Assembly (NCBI GenBank): GCA_945875135.1
Contig: CAMCJO010000159.1
Span: 1 to 5,542 of the forward strand
DNA from: an uncultured Porphyromonas sp.
Lineage (GTDB): Bacteria; Bacteroidota; Bacteroidia; Bacteroidales; Porphyromonadaceae
Reading direction: 5' to 3'
Length of the DNA stretch: 5,542 nucleotides
Of this stretch, positions 1 through 5,542 are shown piece by piece. How positions within the stretch are numbered: the stretch's first letter is position 1; each line of letters begins with the position of its first letter. The position numbers and the translations under genes were made by a program. The notes under the pieces are model-generated. The model saw only the letters and a list, made by a program, of their open reading frames with translations, ran no database searches and was not told the origin of the DNA.

Positions 1-636
1 GACAAGACTATCATCTTCCGACTCATCGATAGCGACATGTACTGGCACATGCAGCAGAGCGACTACAACGATCGGGTGATGCGTGGCATAGCGCTCTGCA
101 ATATGATCCGTCTGATGACCTTCGCCACGATGTGCGGTGGTTATCTCACCTTCATGGGCAATGAGTTTGGTCACCCCGAGTGGATCGACTTCCCACGTGA
201 GGGCAATGGCTACTCCTACCAGTACGCTCGTCGTCAGTGGTCGCTACAGGCTAATGACTTACTGCGCTACAAGCAGCTAGCACACTTTGACAAAGGGATG
301 CTCTCGCTCTGCAGCCTGACGCCCCGCTTTGCAGAGCTCTCGGACTACTGCTACCACAGCCACACGGAGCGACAGGTTATCGCCTTCATGCGAGGTGACG
401 GCTACCTCTTTGCCTTCAACTTTAGCCCCACGGAGAGCTACGTCGACTATCCCATCGAGGGCGTGCCAGCGGGGCAGTATGCGCTGCTCCTCGACAGTGA
501 TGCAGTCGCCTGCGGCGGCTTCGGACGTATCGATGCCAGCGTCACGCATCACACCCGCACCACTGCCGAGGGAGGCACCGAGCTACGACTTTATCTGCCC
601 TCCCGCTCAGCGCAAGTATACAGCCGCAAGCCGTAA
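1..636 (+). CDS. glgB: 1,4-alpha-glucan branching enzyme, C-terminal part (5' end outside window)
   Basis: This enzyme makes alpha-1,6 branches in glycogen by cutting and transferring alpha-1,4 glucan chains, in the cytoplasm. The frame is open from base 1 and gives 211 residues before TAA (followed by an adjacent TAG). The fragment starts at DKTIIFRLID, which in GH13 branching enzymes lies just after the last catalytic Asp, so all three catalytic residues are outside the window. Visible family marks are the GGYLTFMGNEFGHPEW block (about residues 46-61), then IDFPREGN and YARRQW, close to the eukaryotic-type (GBE1-like, GH13_8) subgroup rather than E. coli GlgB. The last ~90 residues form the C-terminal all-beta domain (FAFNFSPTESY, ending LYLPSRSAQVY). 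No frameshift is seen. It ends at a strong terminator and converges on the minus-strand dehydrogenase. An internal ATG at 37 is not a plausible start because homology runs upstream of it. Family assignment is firm; the symbol follows common usage. Confidence 0.93.
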   Translation, partial: DKTIIFRLIDSDMYWHMQQSDYNDRVMRGIALCNMIRLMTFATMCGGYLTFMGNEFGHPEWIDFPREGNGYSYQYARRQWSLQANDLLRYKQLAHFDKGMLSLCSLTPRFAELSDYCYHSHTERQVIAFMRGDGYLFAFNFSPTESYVDYPIEGVPAGQYALLLDSDAVACGGFGRIDASVTHHTRTTAEGGTELRLYLPSRSAQVYSRKP

Positions 637-651
637 TAGTAGCAAAACAAT

Positions 652-722
652 ACGAGTAACCCTTTGTCTACAACGGATGCACGACCGTGCGTCCCTACAA
701 AGGGTTACTCGTTATTTATTTG
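652..722. terminator. bidirectional intrinsic terminator between convergent genes
   Basis: A perfect 16-bp inverted repeat (652-667 with 697-712, ACGAGTAACCCTTTGT and its complement) lies between the glgB stop (636) and the dehydrogenase stop (729). Its loop holds a second stem, GGATGCAC (675-682) with GTGCGTCC (687-694), which pairs fully if one G-U wobble is allowed on the plus-strand RNA. After the stem the plus strand reads TTATTTATTT. On the minus strand the run after the stem is ATTGTTTTG, so both directions have a moderately T-rich tail. Position and symmetry fit termination of both transcripts; this is inferred from structure only. Confidence 0.85.
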
Positions 723-728
723 TGAGCT

Positions 729-1928
729 TTACTTCTCGAACTCGATGTCGATGTCGAAGGACTCATGCCAGGGCAGGCCCTGACGAGCTACCTCCTCGAG
801 GAAGGGATCTGGGTCAAACTGCTCGACGTTGAAGACGCCAGCGCCACCCCACAGACCCTTGGCGAGCATCAGTGCGCCCGTCGTAGCGGGTACACCCGTC
901 GTGTAGCTGACACCTTGCGTGCCGGTCTCACGGTAGGCTGCTTGGTGAGAGCAGTTGTTCCATATATAGTAGGTACGCTCCTTGCCGTCCTTGACGCCAC
1001 GGATGCGGCAGCCGATAGAGGTCTCGCCCGTATAGTTCTCGCCCAGCTCCTTAGGATTGGGCAGGACAGCCTTGAGGAATTGGATCGGCACGATCTCCTG
1101 GCCGTTGTAGTTGATCGGCTCGATGCTAGCCATACCGATGTTTTGGATCACCTCGAGGTACTTGAGATACTCCTCACCGAAGGTCATCCAGAAGCGCGCC
1201 CGACGTATCGTGGGGAAGTGCTTGACGAGCGACTCCAGCTCCTCGTGGTAAAGGAGGTAAGACTCGCGAACGCCGATGCCGGGGTAGTGCAGCGGACGAT
1301 GTATCTCCTGAGGCTCCGTCTCGATCCACTCGCCATCCTGGTAGTACTTACCCTTTTGGGTGATCTCACGGATATTGATCTCTGGGTTGAAGTTGGTTGC
1401 AAACGCTTTGTGGTGGTCACCGCCGTTGCAGTCCACGATGTCGAGGTAGTGTATCTCGTCAAAGTGATGCTTAGCAGCGTAAGCGGTGAAGATACTGGTC
1501 ACGCCTGGGTCAAAGCCACACCCGAGGACGGCCGTCAGTCCAGCCTCCTTAAAGCGGTCGTGGTAGGCCCACTGCCAGCTGTACTGATACTTAGCCTCGT
1601 CGAGAGGCTCGTAGTTTGCCGTGTCAAGGTAGTTAACGCCCGCCTTGAGACACGCCTCCATGATGGTAAGATCTTGGTAGGGGAGTGCTACGTTGATGCA
1701 GATGTCTGGGCGGAAGCTTTCGAAGAGCTTCACGAGCTGCTCCACATCGTCCGCATCCACCTGTGCGGTCTGGATCTTGACGTTTTGTATCTGTGCTGCG
1801 ATAGCGTCACACTTAGACTTAGTGCGGCTCGCCAGCATAATATCGGTAAAGGTCTCAGCATTCTGAGCCACCTTGTGAGCTACTACGGTGCCTACGCCAC
1901 CAGCTCCGATGATGATCACTCTTGTCAT
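729..1928 (-). CDS. carboxynorspermidine/carboxyspermidine dehydrogenase (saccharopine dehydrogenase-like)
   Basis: This protein is predicted to condense L-aspartate semialdehyde with putrescine (or diaminopropane) and reduce the product with NADPH to carboxyspermidine (or carboxynorspermidine). That is the first step of the alternative spermidine pathway, whose second step is decarboxylation by NspC. It has 399 residues, normal for the family (Vibrio enzyme about 414). The N-terminus is a Rossmann fold with GAGGVG at 8-13 and AHKVAQN following. Later blocks match the Vibrio-type enzyme as I recall it: CGFDPGVTSIF (137-147), NGGDHHKAFATNFNPE (168-183), SYTTGVPA (341-348), GVFNVEQFDPDPFLE (364-378). 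These blocks separate it from lysine-pathway saccharopine dehydrogenases, although automatic annotation often uses the generic name. The ATG at 1928 places the nucleotide-binding motif at the usual distance. No nspC is next to it, so the partner must be elsewhere. Preference for putrescine over diaminopropane cannot be read from the sequence. Confidence 0.88.
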   Translation of the reverse strand: MTRVIIIGAGGVGTVVAHKVAQNAETFTDIMLASRTKSKCDAIAAQIQNVKIQTAQVDADDVEQLVKLFESFRPDICINVALPYQDLTIMEACLKAGVNYLDTANYEPLDEAKYQYSWQWAYHDRFKEAGLTAVLGCGFDPGVTSIFTAYAAKHHFDEIHYLDIVDCNGGDHHKAFATNFNPEINIREITQKGKYYQDGEWIETEPQEIHRPLHYPGIGVRESYLLYHEELESLVKHFPTIRRARFWMTFGEEYLKYLEVIQNIGMASIEPINYNGQEIVPIQFLKAVLPNPKELGENYTGETSIGCRIRGVKDGKERTYYIWNNCSHQAAYRETGTQGVSYTTGVPATTGALMLAKGLWGGAGVFNVEQFDPDPFLEEVARQGLPWHESFDIDIEFEK

Positions 1929-2024
1929 AGAGGTTGTATAGTTAAAAGCGTTAGAGATTCATGAGGTTTACGGTAGCTACGCCGGCTATCCTTTGCGGCT
2001 GCTCATGCGTCGTCGCTACCTTTG
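1929..2024 (-). promoter_or_regulatory. structured 5' leader of the dehydrogenase mRNA (predicted)
   Basis: If the promoter box at 2031-2038 is used, the dehydrogenase transcript has a leader of about 95 nt. It can fold: plus-strand GGTAGCTACG (1972-1981) pairs with CGTCGCTACC (2011-2020) over 10 positions with one mismatch. Inside it GCCG (1981-1984) faces CGGC (1996-1999). A further pair, CATGAG (1960-1965) with CTCATG (2002-2007), crosses the first stem and would make an alternative fold or pseudoknot. I match it to no known riboswitch. A control role is possible but unproven. Confidence 0.3.
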
Positions 2025-2030
2025 CTCTGC

Positions 2031-2038
2031 CAAAGATA
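2031..2038 (-). promoter_or_regulatory. putative Bacteroidetes -7 box for the dehydrogenase gene
   Basis: On the minus strand this reads TATCTTTG, a full match to the Bacteroidetes primary sigma factor -7 consensus TAnnTTTG. It is 102 bp upstream of the dehydrogenase ATG. The expected -33 TTTG about 20 bp further upstream is not seen; that stretch is occupied by the TTAGAGG repeats. Confidence 0.45.
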
Positions 2039-2049
2039 CGAAAAAGAAG

Positions 2050-2077
2050 TTAGAGATTAGAGGTTAGAGGTTAGAAG
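2050..2077. repeat. heptanucleotide tandem repeat (TTAGAGG, four copies)
   Basis: Four adjacent 7-bp units read TTAGAGA, TTAGAGG, TTAGAGG, TTAGAAG. The centre is perfect and each outer unit differs by one or two bases. The tract lies between the two divergent promoter boxes, about 50 bp upstream of the dnaN box and immediately upstream of the dehydrogenase box. Short tandem repeats of this kind can change copy number by replication slippage. Confidence 0.8.
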
Positions 2078-2113
2078 CTACTTCCTGGCATCACTAGCCA
2101 CTAGCCAGTAGCT
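2076..2113. repeat. small inverted repeat containing an ACTAGCC tandem pair
   Basis: AGCTACT (2076-2082) and AGTAGCT (2107-2113) are perfect 7-bp inverted arms, and CTGG (2085-2088) can pair with CCAG (2105-2108) as an alternative inner register. Within the right half are two tandem copies of the 7-mer ACTAGCC (2093-2106). The element directly follows the TTAGAGG tract and ends 13 bp before the dnaN -7 box. It has no T-tract and is not a convincing terminator. It could be an operator or only degenerate repeat DNA. Confidence 0.5.
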
Positions 2114-2126
2114 GATATCTTTTTAT

Positions 2127-2134
2127 TATCTTTG
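2127..2134 (+). promoter_or_regulatory. putative Bacteroidetes -7 box for the dnaN cluster
   Basis: TATCTTTG matches the Bacteroidetes -7 consensus TAnnTTTG and sits 28 bp before the dnaN ATG, giving a leader of roughly 20-25 nt. No clear -33 TTTG is found about 20 bp upstream. The same octamer serves the divergent gene at 2031-2038. No strong Shine-Dalgarno precedes the ATG, which is common in this phylum. Confidence 0.5.
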
Positions 2135-2162
2135 TGGTAGAATCAGTAGATAGGAATCATAT

Positions 2163-3371
2163 ATGAAGTTTACCGTCAATAGCAACGAGCTCTCCACGCT
2201 CTTGCAAAATGTAGGGCGCCTTGTCCCTGCAAGCAATGTCTCTATGCCTGCACTAGCCAACTATCTCTTTGAGGTGACTCCTGAGCGGATCTCCGTGACG
2301 GGAGGCGATACGATGATGCGCTCGACTGGTGTGATCGCTCCGCTGGAGTGTGATGGCGAGATGCGCTTTCTGATAGCTCCCACACCGCTACTGGACTATA
2401 TCAAGTCGCTGCCGGTACAGCCACTGACCATGGAGATGCAGACGACCGAAGAGGGTGCGCGCTTTATCCACCTGATCCACTCGACAGGATACCTAGACAT
2501 ACCCATCGGCGACGCTGATCTCTACGTCTCTAGAGAGTCTCCAGAGGATACCGAGGGGGCTGCGATGATGAGTATGAATAGCTCTAGCCTCCTGGCTGGT
2601 ATTTCGGCGGTTCTGCCGGCTGCCTATCCCGACACATCGCGTGAGCAGCTACACGGCGTGCACTTTGTCATGCTCACGGACCGTCTAGAGCTCTGCGCGA
2701 CGGACAATGTGCAGCTCGTACGCTACATAGACTACGATGCACGGATCGTCGAGAAGGAGGGCGAGGTAGCACAAGCTTCGCTGAGGGATCCGAGCTTCAC
2801 GCTCCCGATCAAGGTCTCTAGCTTCCTACAGTCTATCCTGCCGAACTTTGCCAATGAGGAGGCACTCGTCATATTCAATAATAAGCAGGTGGAGGTGCGC
2901 TTCGGCACTTACAATGTGGTTTCGCAGGTGAGTGTGCTGGACTTCCCCAACTACAACGGGCTACTCCCCGACTCGATGACCTATATGATCGAGATCGACG
3001 GGCAAGTCTTGCAGCGCGCCACGACTCGTGTCAACTACCTAAGCAATATCGTCGGACTGGGTGCTGACGCAAGCTTGATCTGTATCACCTTTGAGGAGCA
3101 TGCGATGGTGATGAAGGGAGGATTCTACGCACAGGGTGCCAATACGCCTGGTGTCGATGTCGAGGAGCGTATCCCCGTGGACTATCCCGAGCAGATGGAG
3201 GGGATGCAGATCACCTTCAAGACGAACACTTTCATCAAGTTCCTCAAGGCATTCAACGCAGAGAGCTTGCAACTACACATTACCAATGCCACGCAGCCGA
3301 TCATGATCACACCGACCAAGGTAGCTGACCAAACGGACCTACGAGGTATCACAGCTCCCGTACGTATCTAA
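2163..3371 (+). CDS. dnaN: DNA polymerase III beta subunit (sliding clamp), divergent
   Basis: The product is the ring-shaped clamp that tethers DNA polymerase III and repair enzymes to DNA. The N-terminus MKFTVNSNELSTLLQNVGRLVP and the following ~90 residues fit clamp domain 1. Domain 2 contains LHGVHFVML (163-171) and ATDNVQLVRY (179-188), the latter standing where bacterial clamps usually have (A/S)xDGHxL. Domain 3 begins around FPNYNGLLP (261-269). The last residues, APVRI, align with the canonical C-terminal MPMRL that forms part of the partner-binding cleft, so P, R and an aliphatic end are kept. At 402 residues it is about 30 longer than usual; apparent extra length lies around 190-210 (acidic/basic linker) and 320-345 (loop ending in PVDYPEQMEG). 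It is first in a tight cluster with the exonuclease and coaBC, the position of the ordinary Bacteroidetes dnaN as I recall it. It is therefore probably the main clamp, but a second copy elsewhere cannot be excluded. Confidence 0.88.
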   Translation: MKFTVNSNELSTLLQNVGRLVPASNVSMPALANYLFEVTPERISVTGGDTMMRSTGVIAPLECDGEMRFLIAPTPLLDYIKSLPVQPLTMEMQTTEEGARFIHLIHSTGYLDIPIGDADLYVSRESPEDTEGAAMMSMNSSSLLAGISAVLPAAYPDTSREQLHGVHFVMLTDRLELCATDNVQLVRYIDYDARIVEKEGEVAQASLRDPSFTLPIKVSSFLQSILPNFANEEALVIFNNKQVEVRFGTYNVVSQVSVLDFPNYNGLLPDSMTYMIEIDGQVLQRATTRVNYLSNIVGLGADASLICITFEEHAMVMKGGFYAQGANTPGVDVEERIPVDYPEQMEGMQITFKTNTFIKFLKAFNAESLQLHITNATQPIMITPTKVADQTDLRGITAPVRI

Positions 3372-3393
3372 GGACCCCGAATTTGCATAGACT

Positions 3394-4161
3394 ATGAAGT
3401 TACAGCTGGACCGTCCGCTAGTCTTCTTTGACATAGAGGCTACGGGACTGGATATTACGAATGACCGTATCGTCGAGCTAACCATTCTCAAGCTGATGCC
3501 CGATGGAGAGCGGATCGTGCGGACACGACGCTTCAATCCGGAGATGCCTATCTCAGCCGAGAGCACAGCGATACATGGCATCACAGACGAAGATGTGCGT
3601 GACTGTCCGCCCTTTAGAGCTTGTGCTAAGAGCTTAGCGGAGCTGATCGATGGATGCGACCTAGCGGGCTACAACTCGCAGCGCTTTGACCTGCCGATGC
3701 TCGGGGAGGAGTTCCTCCGTGCTGGTGTGGAGGTGGATCTGCTCTCTAGGCAACATATAGACGTGCAGACGATCTTTCACAAGATGGAGCCGCGGACGCT
3801 CGAGGGGGCTGTGCGCTTCTACTGTCATCGTGAGCATATCGGAGCGCATGGCGCTGAGGCAGACACGATCGCTACGCTCGATGTGCTGCTGGCACAGCTG
3901 GAGAAGTATGGCGACGCACTGCCAAGCAGTGTCAAGGAACTCTCCGATCTGACCACTTATCATCGCAATGTAGACCTCGCTGGGCGCATTGTGCTAGACG
4001 ATAACGATGTGCCAGTCTTTAACTTTGGCAAGCACAAGGGGCGCTCTGTCGAGGAGGTCCTACGTGAAGAGCCAGGCTACCTCAGCTGGCTACTGCAAGC
4101 AGACTTCTCACGAGACACAAAGCGTCAGTTCCTCCTGATCAAGGAGCAGATGAAGCCTTAG
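3394..4161 (+). CDS. DEDDh 3'-5' exonuclease with ExoX-like C-terminal domain
   Basis: This is a predicted metal-dependent 3'-5' DNA exonuclease of the DnaQ/ExoX (epsilon-like) superfamily. All catalytic residues are visible: Exo I FFDIEATGLD (D13, E15), Exo II AGYNSQRFDLPML (D99), and Exo III AHGAEADTIAT (H152, D157), the H marking the DEDDh subtype. TAIHGITDEDV (58-68) is the usual block between Exo I and Exo II. After the nuclease domain (about 1-180) comes a small C-terminal module, VFNFGKHKGRSVEEVL (208-223) then PGYLSWLLQADF (227-238), typical of ExoX-like proteins in this phylum. At 255 residues the length is normal. It starts 22 bp after dnaN and is probably co-transcribed, which suggests a proofreading or repair job with the clamp. 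It may be the epsilon-like proofreader or a repair nuclease; the sequence does not decide, so no gene symbol is given. Confidence 0.9.
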   Translation: MKLQLDRPLVFFDIEATGLDITNDRIVELTILKLMPDGERIVRTRRFNPEMPISAESTAIHGITDEDVRDCPPFRACAKSLAELIDGCDLAGYNSQRFDLPMLGEEFLRAGVEVDLLSRQHIDVQTIFHKMEPRTLEGAVRFYCHREHIGAHGAEADTIATLDVLLAQLEKYGDALPSSVKELSDLTTYHRNVDLAGRIVLDDNDVPVFNFGKHKGRSVEEVLREEPGYLSWLLQADFSRDTKRQFLLIKEQMKP

Positions 4162-4188
4162 AGCCGTCACGCCACACGAGAGATAGCC

Positions 4189-5418
4189 ATGCGCTTACAG
4201 AATAAGCATATAGTCGTAGGGATCACTGGCGGGATAGCCGCCTACAAGAGTGCCTCGCTCGTACGCCTGCTGATCAAGGAGGGTGCCGAGGTGCAGGTGG
4301 TTATGACGCCCGCCGCTAAGGAGTTCATCACGCCGCTGACGCTCGCCACGCTCTCGCAGCATGCGGTGGTCTCAGACTTCTTCGACCGCCGGGACGGTTC
4401 GTGGCATAGTCACGTGACGCTGGGCACTTGGGCTGATCTGATGATCATAGCTCCCGCTACGGCTAGTACGATCGGCAAGATGGCGCACGGCATTGCCGAC
4501 AATATCCTCGTGACCACTTACCTAGCGATGCGTGCTCCCGTGCTGATCGCCCCTGCGATGGATCTAGACATGTGGTCTCACCCGACGACCGCCCGCAATC
4601 TGGAGATACTGGCGCAGGACGGTGTCGCACAAGCGTTGCCCGCCGAGGGCTTTCTCGCTAGTGGACTGACCGGGCGGGGACGTATGCAAGAGCCGGAGGA
4701 AATCTTAGAGCAGGCGGTCGCAATGCTCACCGCTACAGCGGAAAAGCTACCCTTAGTAGGAGAGTGCGTCACCATCACAGCGGGACCTACCTACGAACCG
4801 ATCGACGATGTCCGCTTCATAGGCAACCATTCGTCGGGACTGATGGGTATCTCACTGGCGGAAGCTTTGGCACGTCAGGGTGCCGAAGTACATTTGGTCT
4901 TAGGTCCAACGCATCTCCGTCCCACCAACCCGCAGATTGTCGTACACCCCGTGATGACTGCCGAAGAAATGCTGGCGGCAGCTCAGGAGATCTTTGGGCG
5001 TAGCTCGATAGCGATCTTTGCAGCGGCAGTGGCTGACTACCGACCCGAGGAACGCGTGTCAGGAAAGATCAAGAAGGAGCGTCGTGGCGGGGAGCAGATG
5101 CAGCTCACGCTGACGCAAAATCCCGACATAGCAGCGACTCTTGGAGCGCAGCGCCGCGCAGGGCAGTACTTAGTAGGCTTTGCTCTGGAGACCTCTGTGG
5201 ATACCTCCGCAGCCGAGAGCAAGCTGCACAACAAACGTCTCGATGCGATCGTGCTGAACTCGACGAGCGACGCTGGAGCTGGCTTTGGAGTTCCGACCAA
5301 TAAGGTGCTAATCCTTGACAAAGAGGGCGCTCGGTGCGATCTGCCGCTAGAGAGCAAGGCGGTTGTGGCGGAGCAGATCGTAGACTTCGTACTCAAGCAT
5401 CGCACACAGCTCGTTTAG
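4189..5418 (+). CDS. coaBC: bifunctional phosphopantothenoylcysteine decarboxylase / phosphopantothenate-cysteine ligase
   Basis: CoaBC carries out two successive steps of coenzyme A synthesis: ligation of cysteine to 4'-phosphopantothenate using CTP (CoaB), then FMN-dependent decarboxylation to 4'-phosphopantetheine (CoaC). The CoaC half (about 1-185) has GITGGIAAYKS (11-21) for flavin binding, the catalytic His at H75 (HSHVTLGTWAD), PAMDLDMW (122-129) and SGLTGRGRM (158-166). The CoaB half has ITAGPTYEPID (196-206), FIGNHSSGLMG (210-220), AAAVADYRPE (278-287), KIKK (293-296) and NPDI (311-314). At 409 residues the length is normal. Compared with E. coli, positions equal in number to N125 and C158 are Asp and Ser here, and the usual SSGKMG reads SSGLMG. 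The first two changes are, from memory, common in Bacteroidetes. It starts 27 bp after the exonuclease and ends 4 bp before the next ATG. Confidence 0.95.
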   Translation: MRLQNKHIVVGITGGIAAYKSASLVRLLIKEGAEVQVVMTPAAKEFITPLTLATLSQHAVVSDFFDRRDGSWHSHVTLGTWADLMIIAPATASTIGKMAHGIADNILVTTYLAMRAPVLIAPAMDLDMWSHPTTARNLEILAQDGVAQALPAEGFLASGLTGRGRMQEPEEILEQAVAMLTATAEKLPLVGECVTITAGPTYEPIDDVRFIGNHSSGLMGISLAEALARQGAEVHLVLGPTHLRPTNPQIVVHPVMTAEEMLAAAQEIFGRSSIAIFAAAVADYRPEERVSGKIKKERRGGEQMQLTLTQNPDIAATLGAQRRAGQYLVGFALETSVDTSAAESKLHNKRLDAIVLNSTSDAGAGFGVPTNKVLILDKEGARCDLPLESKAVVAEQIVDFVLKHRTQLV

Positions 5419-5463
5419 TCTTATGAAGCTCGATCTGATGAAGCGTTTTCTCCTAGCCTTAGT

Positions 5464-5542
5464 GAGACTGTTGCAAAGGTCAACAGGCTCACAATCTTGC
5501 TTGCAAGATTGTCCTGACTTTGCAGAAAGGATGAAGCGCAAG
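5464..5542 (+). mobile_element. possible left end of an insertion sequence (partial)
   Basis: From 5464 the sequence begins GAGACTGTTGCAAAGG, which resembles terminal inverted repeats of the GAGACTnTTGCAAA type that I recall from IS5-like elements of Bacteroidetes. It contains a long imperfect hairpin (5472-5524), then AGAAAGG directly before an ATG at 5531 (MKRK...), a layout that could be the start of a transposase gene. The abrupt loss of signal-peptide character at the same point supports a junction. The right end, a target duplication and the transposase are outside the window, so family and boundaries are unproven. Confidence 0.4.
5472..5524 (+). repeat. long imperfect hairpin near the window end
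   Basis: ACAATCTTGC (5491-5500) and GCAAGATTGT (5503-5512) are perfect 10-bp arms around a 2-base centre. Pairing continues outward: CAGG (5484-5487) with CCTG (5513-5516), and TGCAAAGGT (5472-5480) with ACTTTGCA (5517-5524) with one extra G on the left. The 22-base right arm is thus fully paired, with bulges only on the left. There is no T-tract, so it does not look like an intrinsic terminator. Confidence 0.75.

Larger units (their letters stand above)
5423..5542 (+). pseudogene. start of a secreted-protein gene, probably interrupted (possible DUF4835/PorD-like)
   Basis: An ATG 4 bp after coaBC opens a frame that stays open to the window edge (40 codons). An internal ATG at 5438 gives MKRFLLALV, which looks like the start of a lipoprotein or secretory signal peptide. 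The frame then turns into RLLQRSTGSQSCLQDCPDF, charged and polar where a signal peptide should stay hydrophobic. In Bacteroidetes the gene between coaBC and recN is, from memory, usually a DUF4835 protein (PorD of the type IX secretion system) with such a signal peptide. I infer that its first ~9-13 codons are present and that foreign DNA joins at about 5464. If that is wrong, this is simply the 5' end of an unrecognised gene cut by the window edge. Confidence 0.4.

Noticed and set aside
329..832. Plus-strand frame of 167 codons overlapping glgB and crossing the terminator
   Set aside because: It is out of frame with a clear branching enzyme, rich in Ser/Arg/Thr, and passes through the terminator hairpin.
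765..1964. Long plus-strand open frame of 399 codons opposite the dehydrogenase gene
   Set aside because: It is fully antisense to a recognisable enzyme, its product is a Leu/Val-rich sequence with no family marks, and it comes from codon bias of the real gene. The equal length of 399 is chance.
2101..2162. Replication origin or DnaA boxes next to dnaN
   Set aside because: No TTATCCACA-like boxes or AT-rich unwinding region were found, and no dnaA lies next to it in the window.
4126..4140. QFLLI near the exonuclease C-terminus as a clamp-binding motif
   Set aside because: It only loosely resembles QLxLF and lies within the helix of the ExoX-like C-terminal domain, so it is probably structural.
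5347..5541. Minus-strand frame of 64 codons at the window end
   Set aside because: It overlaps the 3' end of coaBC and the hairpin, has no recognisable features, and runs against a compact cluster.

Overview
The window (about 55% GC by eye) looks like chromosomal DNA from a Bacteroidetes, most likely a Porphyromonas of the P. asaccharolytica/uenonis type. That placement rests on the protein sequences, on the recalled gene order clamp, exonuclease, coaBC, secreted protein, recN, on two TAnnTTTG-type promoter boxes, and on weak Shine-Dalgarno sequences. It is an inference, not a database result.

Layout: positions 1-636 (+) are the 3' end of a eukaryotic-type glycogen branching enzyme. It converges on a minus-strand carboxynorspermidine/carboxyspermidine dehydrogenase (729-1928), and a strong two-tier hairpin between the stop codons probably terminates both transcripts. 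A 234-bp divergent intergenic region (1929-2162) holds a promoter box for each direction, a folded leader for the dehydrogenase, a 4 x 7-bp TTAGAGG repeat tract, and a second small repeat/hairpin. From 2163 a compact plus-strand cluster runs dnaN (sliding clamp), a DEDDh exonuclease with an ExoX-like C-terminal domain, and coaBC, with gaps of 22, 27 and 4 bp. A short, abruptly changing reading frame starts at 5423.

How the genes fit together: the right half pairs DNA replication/repair functions (clamp, 3'-5' exonuclease, probably recN beyond the window) with coenzyme A synthesis, probably from the promoter just before dnaN. The left half is unrelated metabolism: glycogen branching and the alternative spermidine route.

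Most worth a second look: (1) the last ~80 bp, where the signal-peptide-like start of the gene after coaBC stops resembling a secreted protein and becomes an insertion-sequence-like terminus with a long hairpin; (2) a sliding clamp of 402 residues, longer than the usual ~370, with altered family motifs; (3) a CoaBC in which two residues equivalent to catalytic E. coli positions (N125, C158) are Asp and Ser; (4) the heptamer tract lying where the -33 box of the dehydrogenase promoter should be. I do not see a clearly new multi-gene system.
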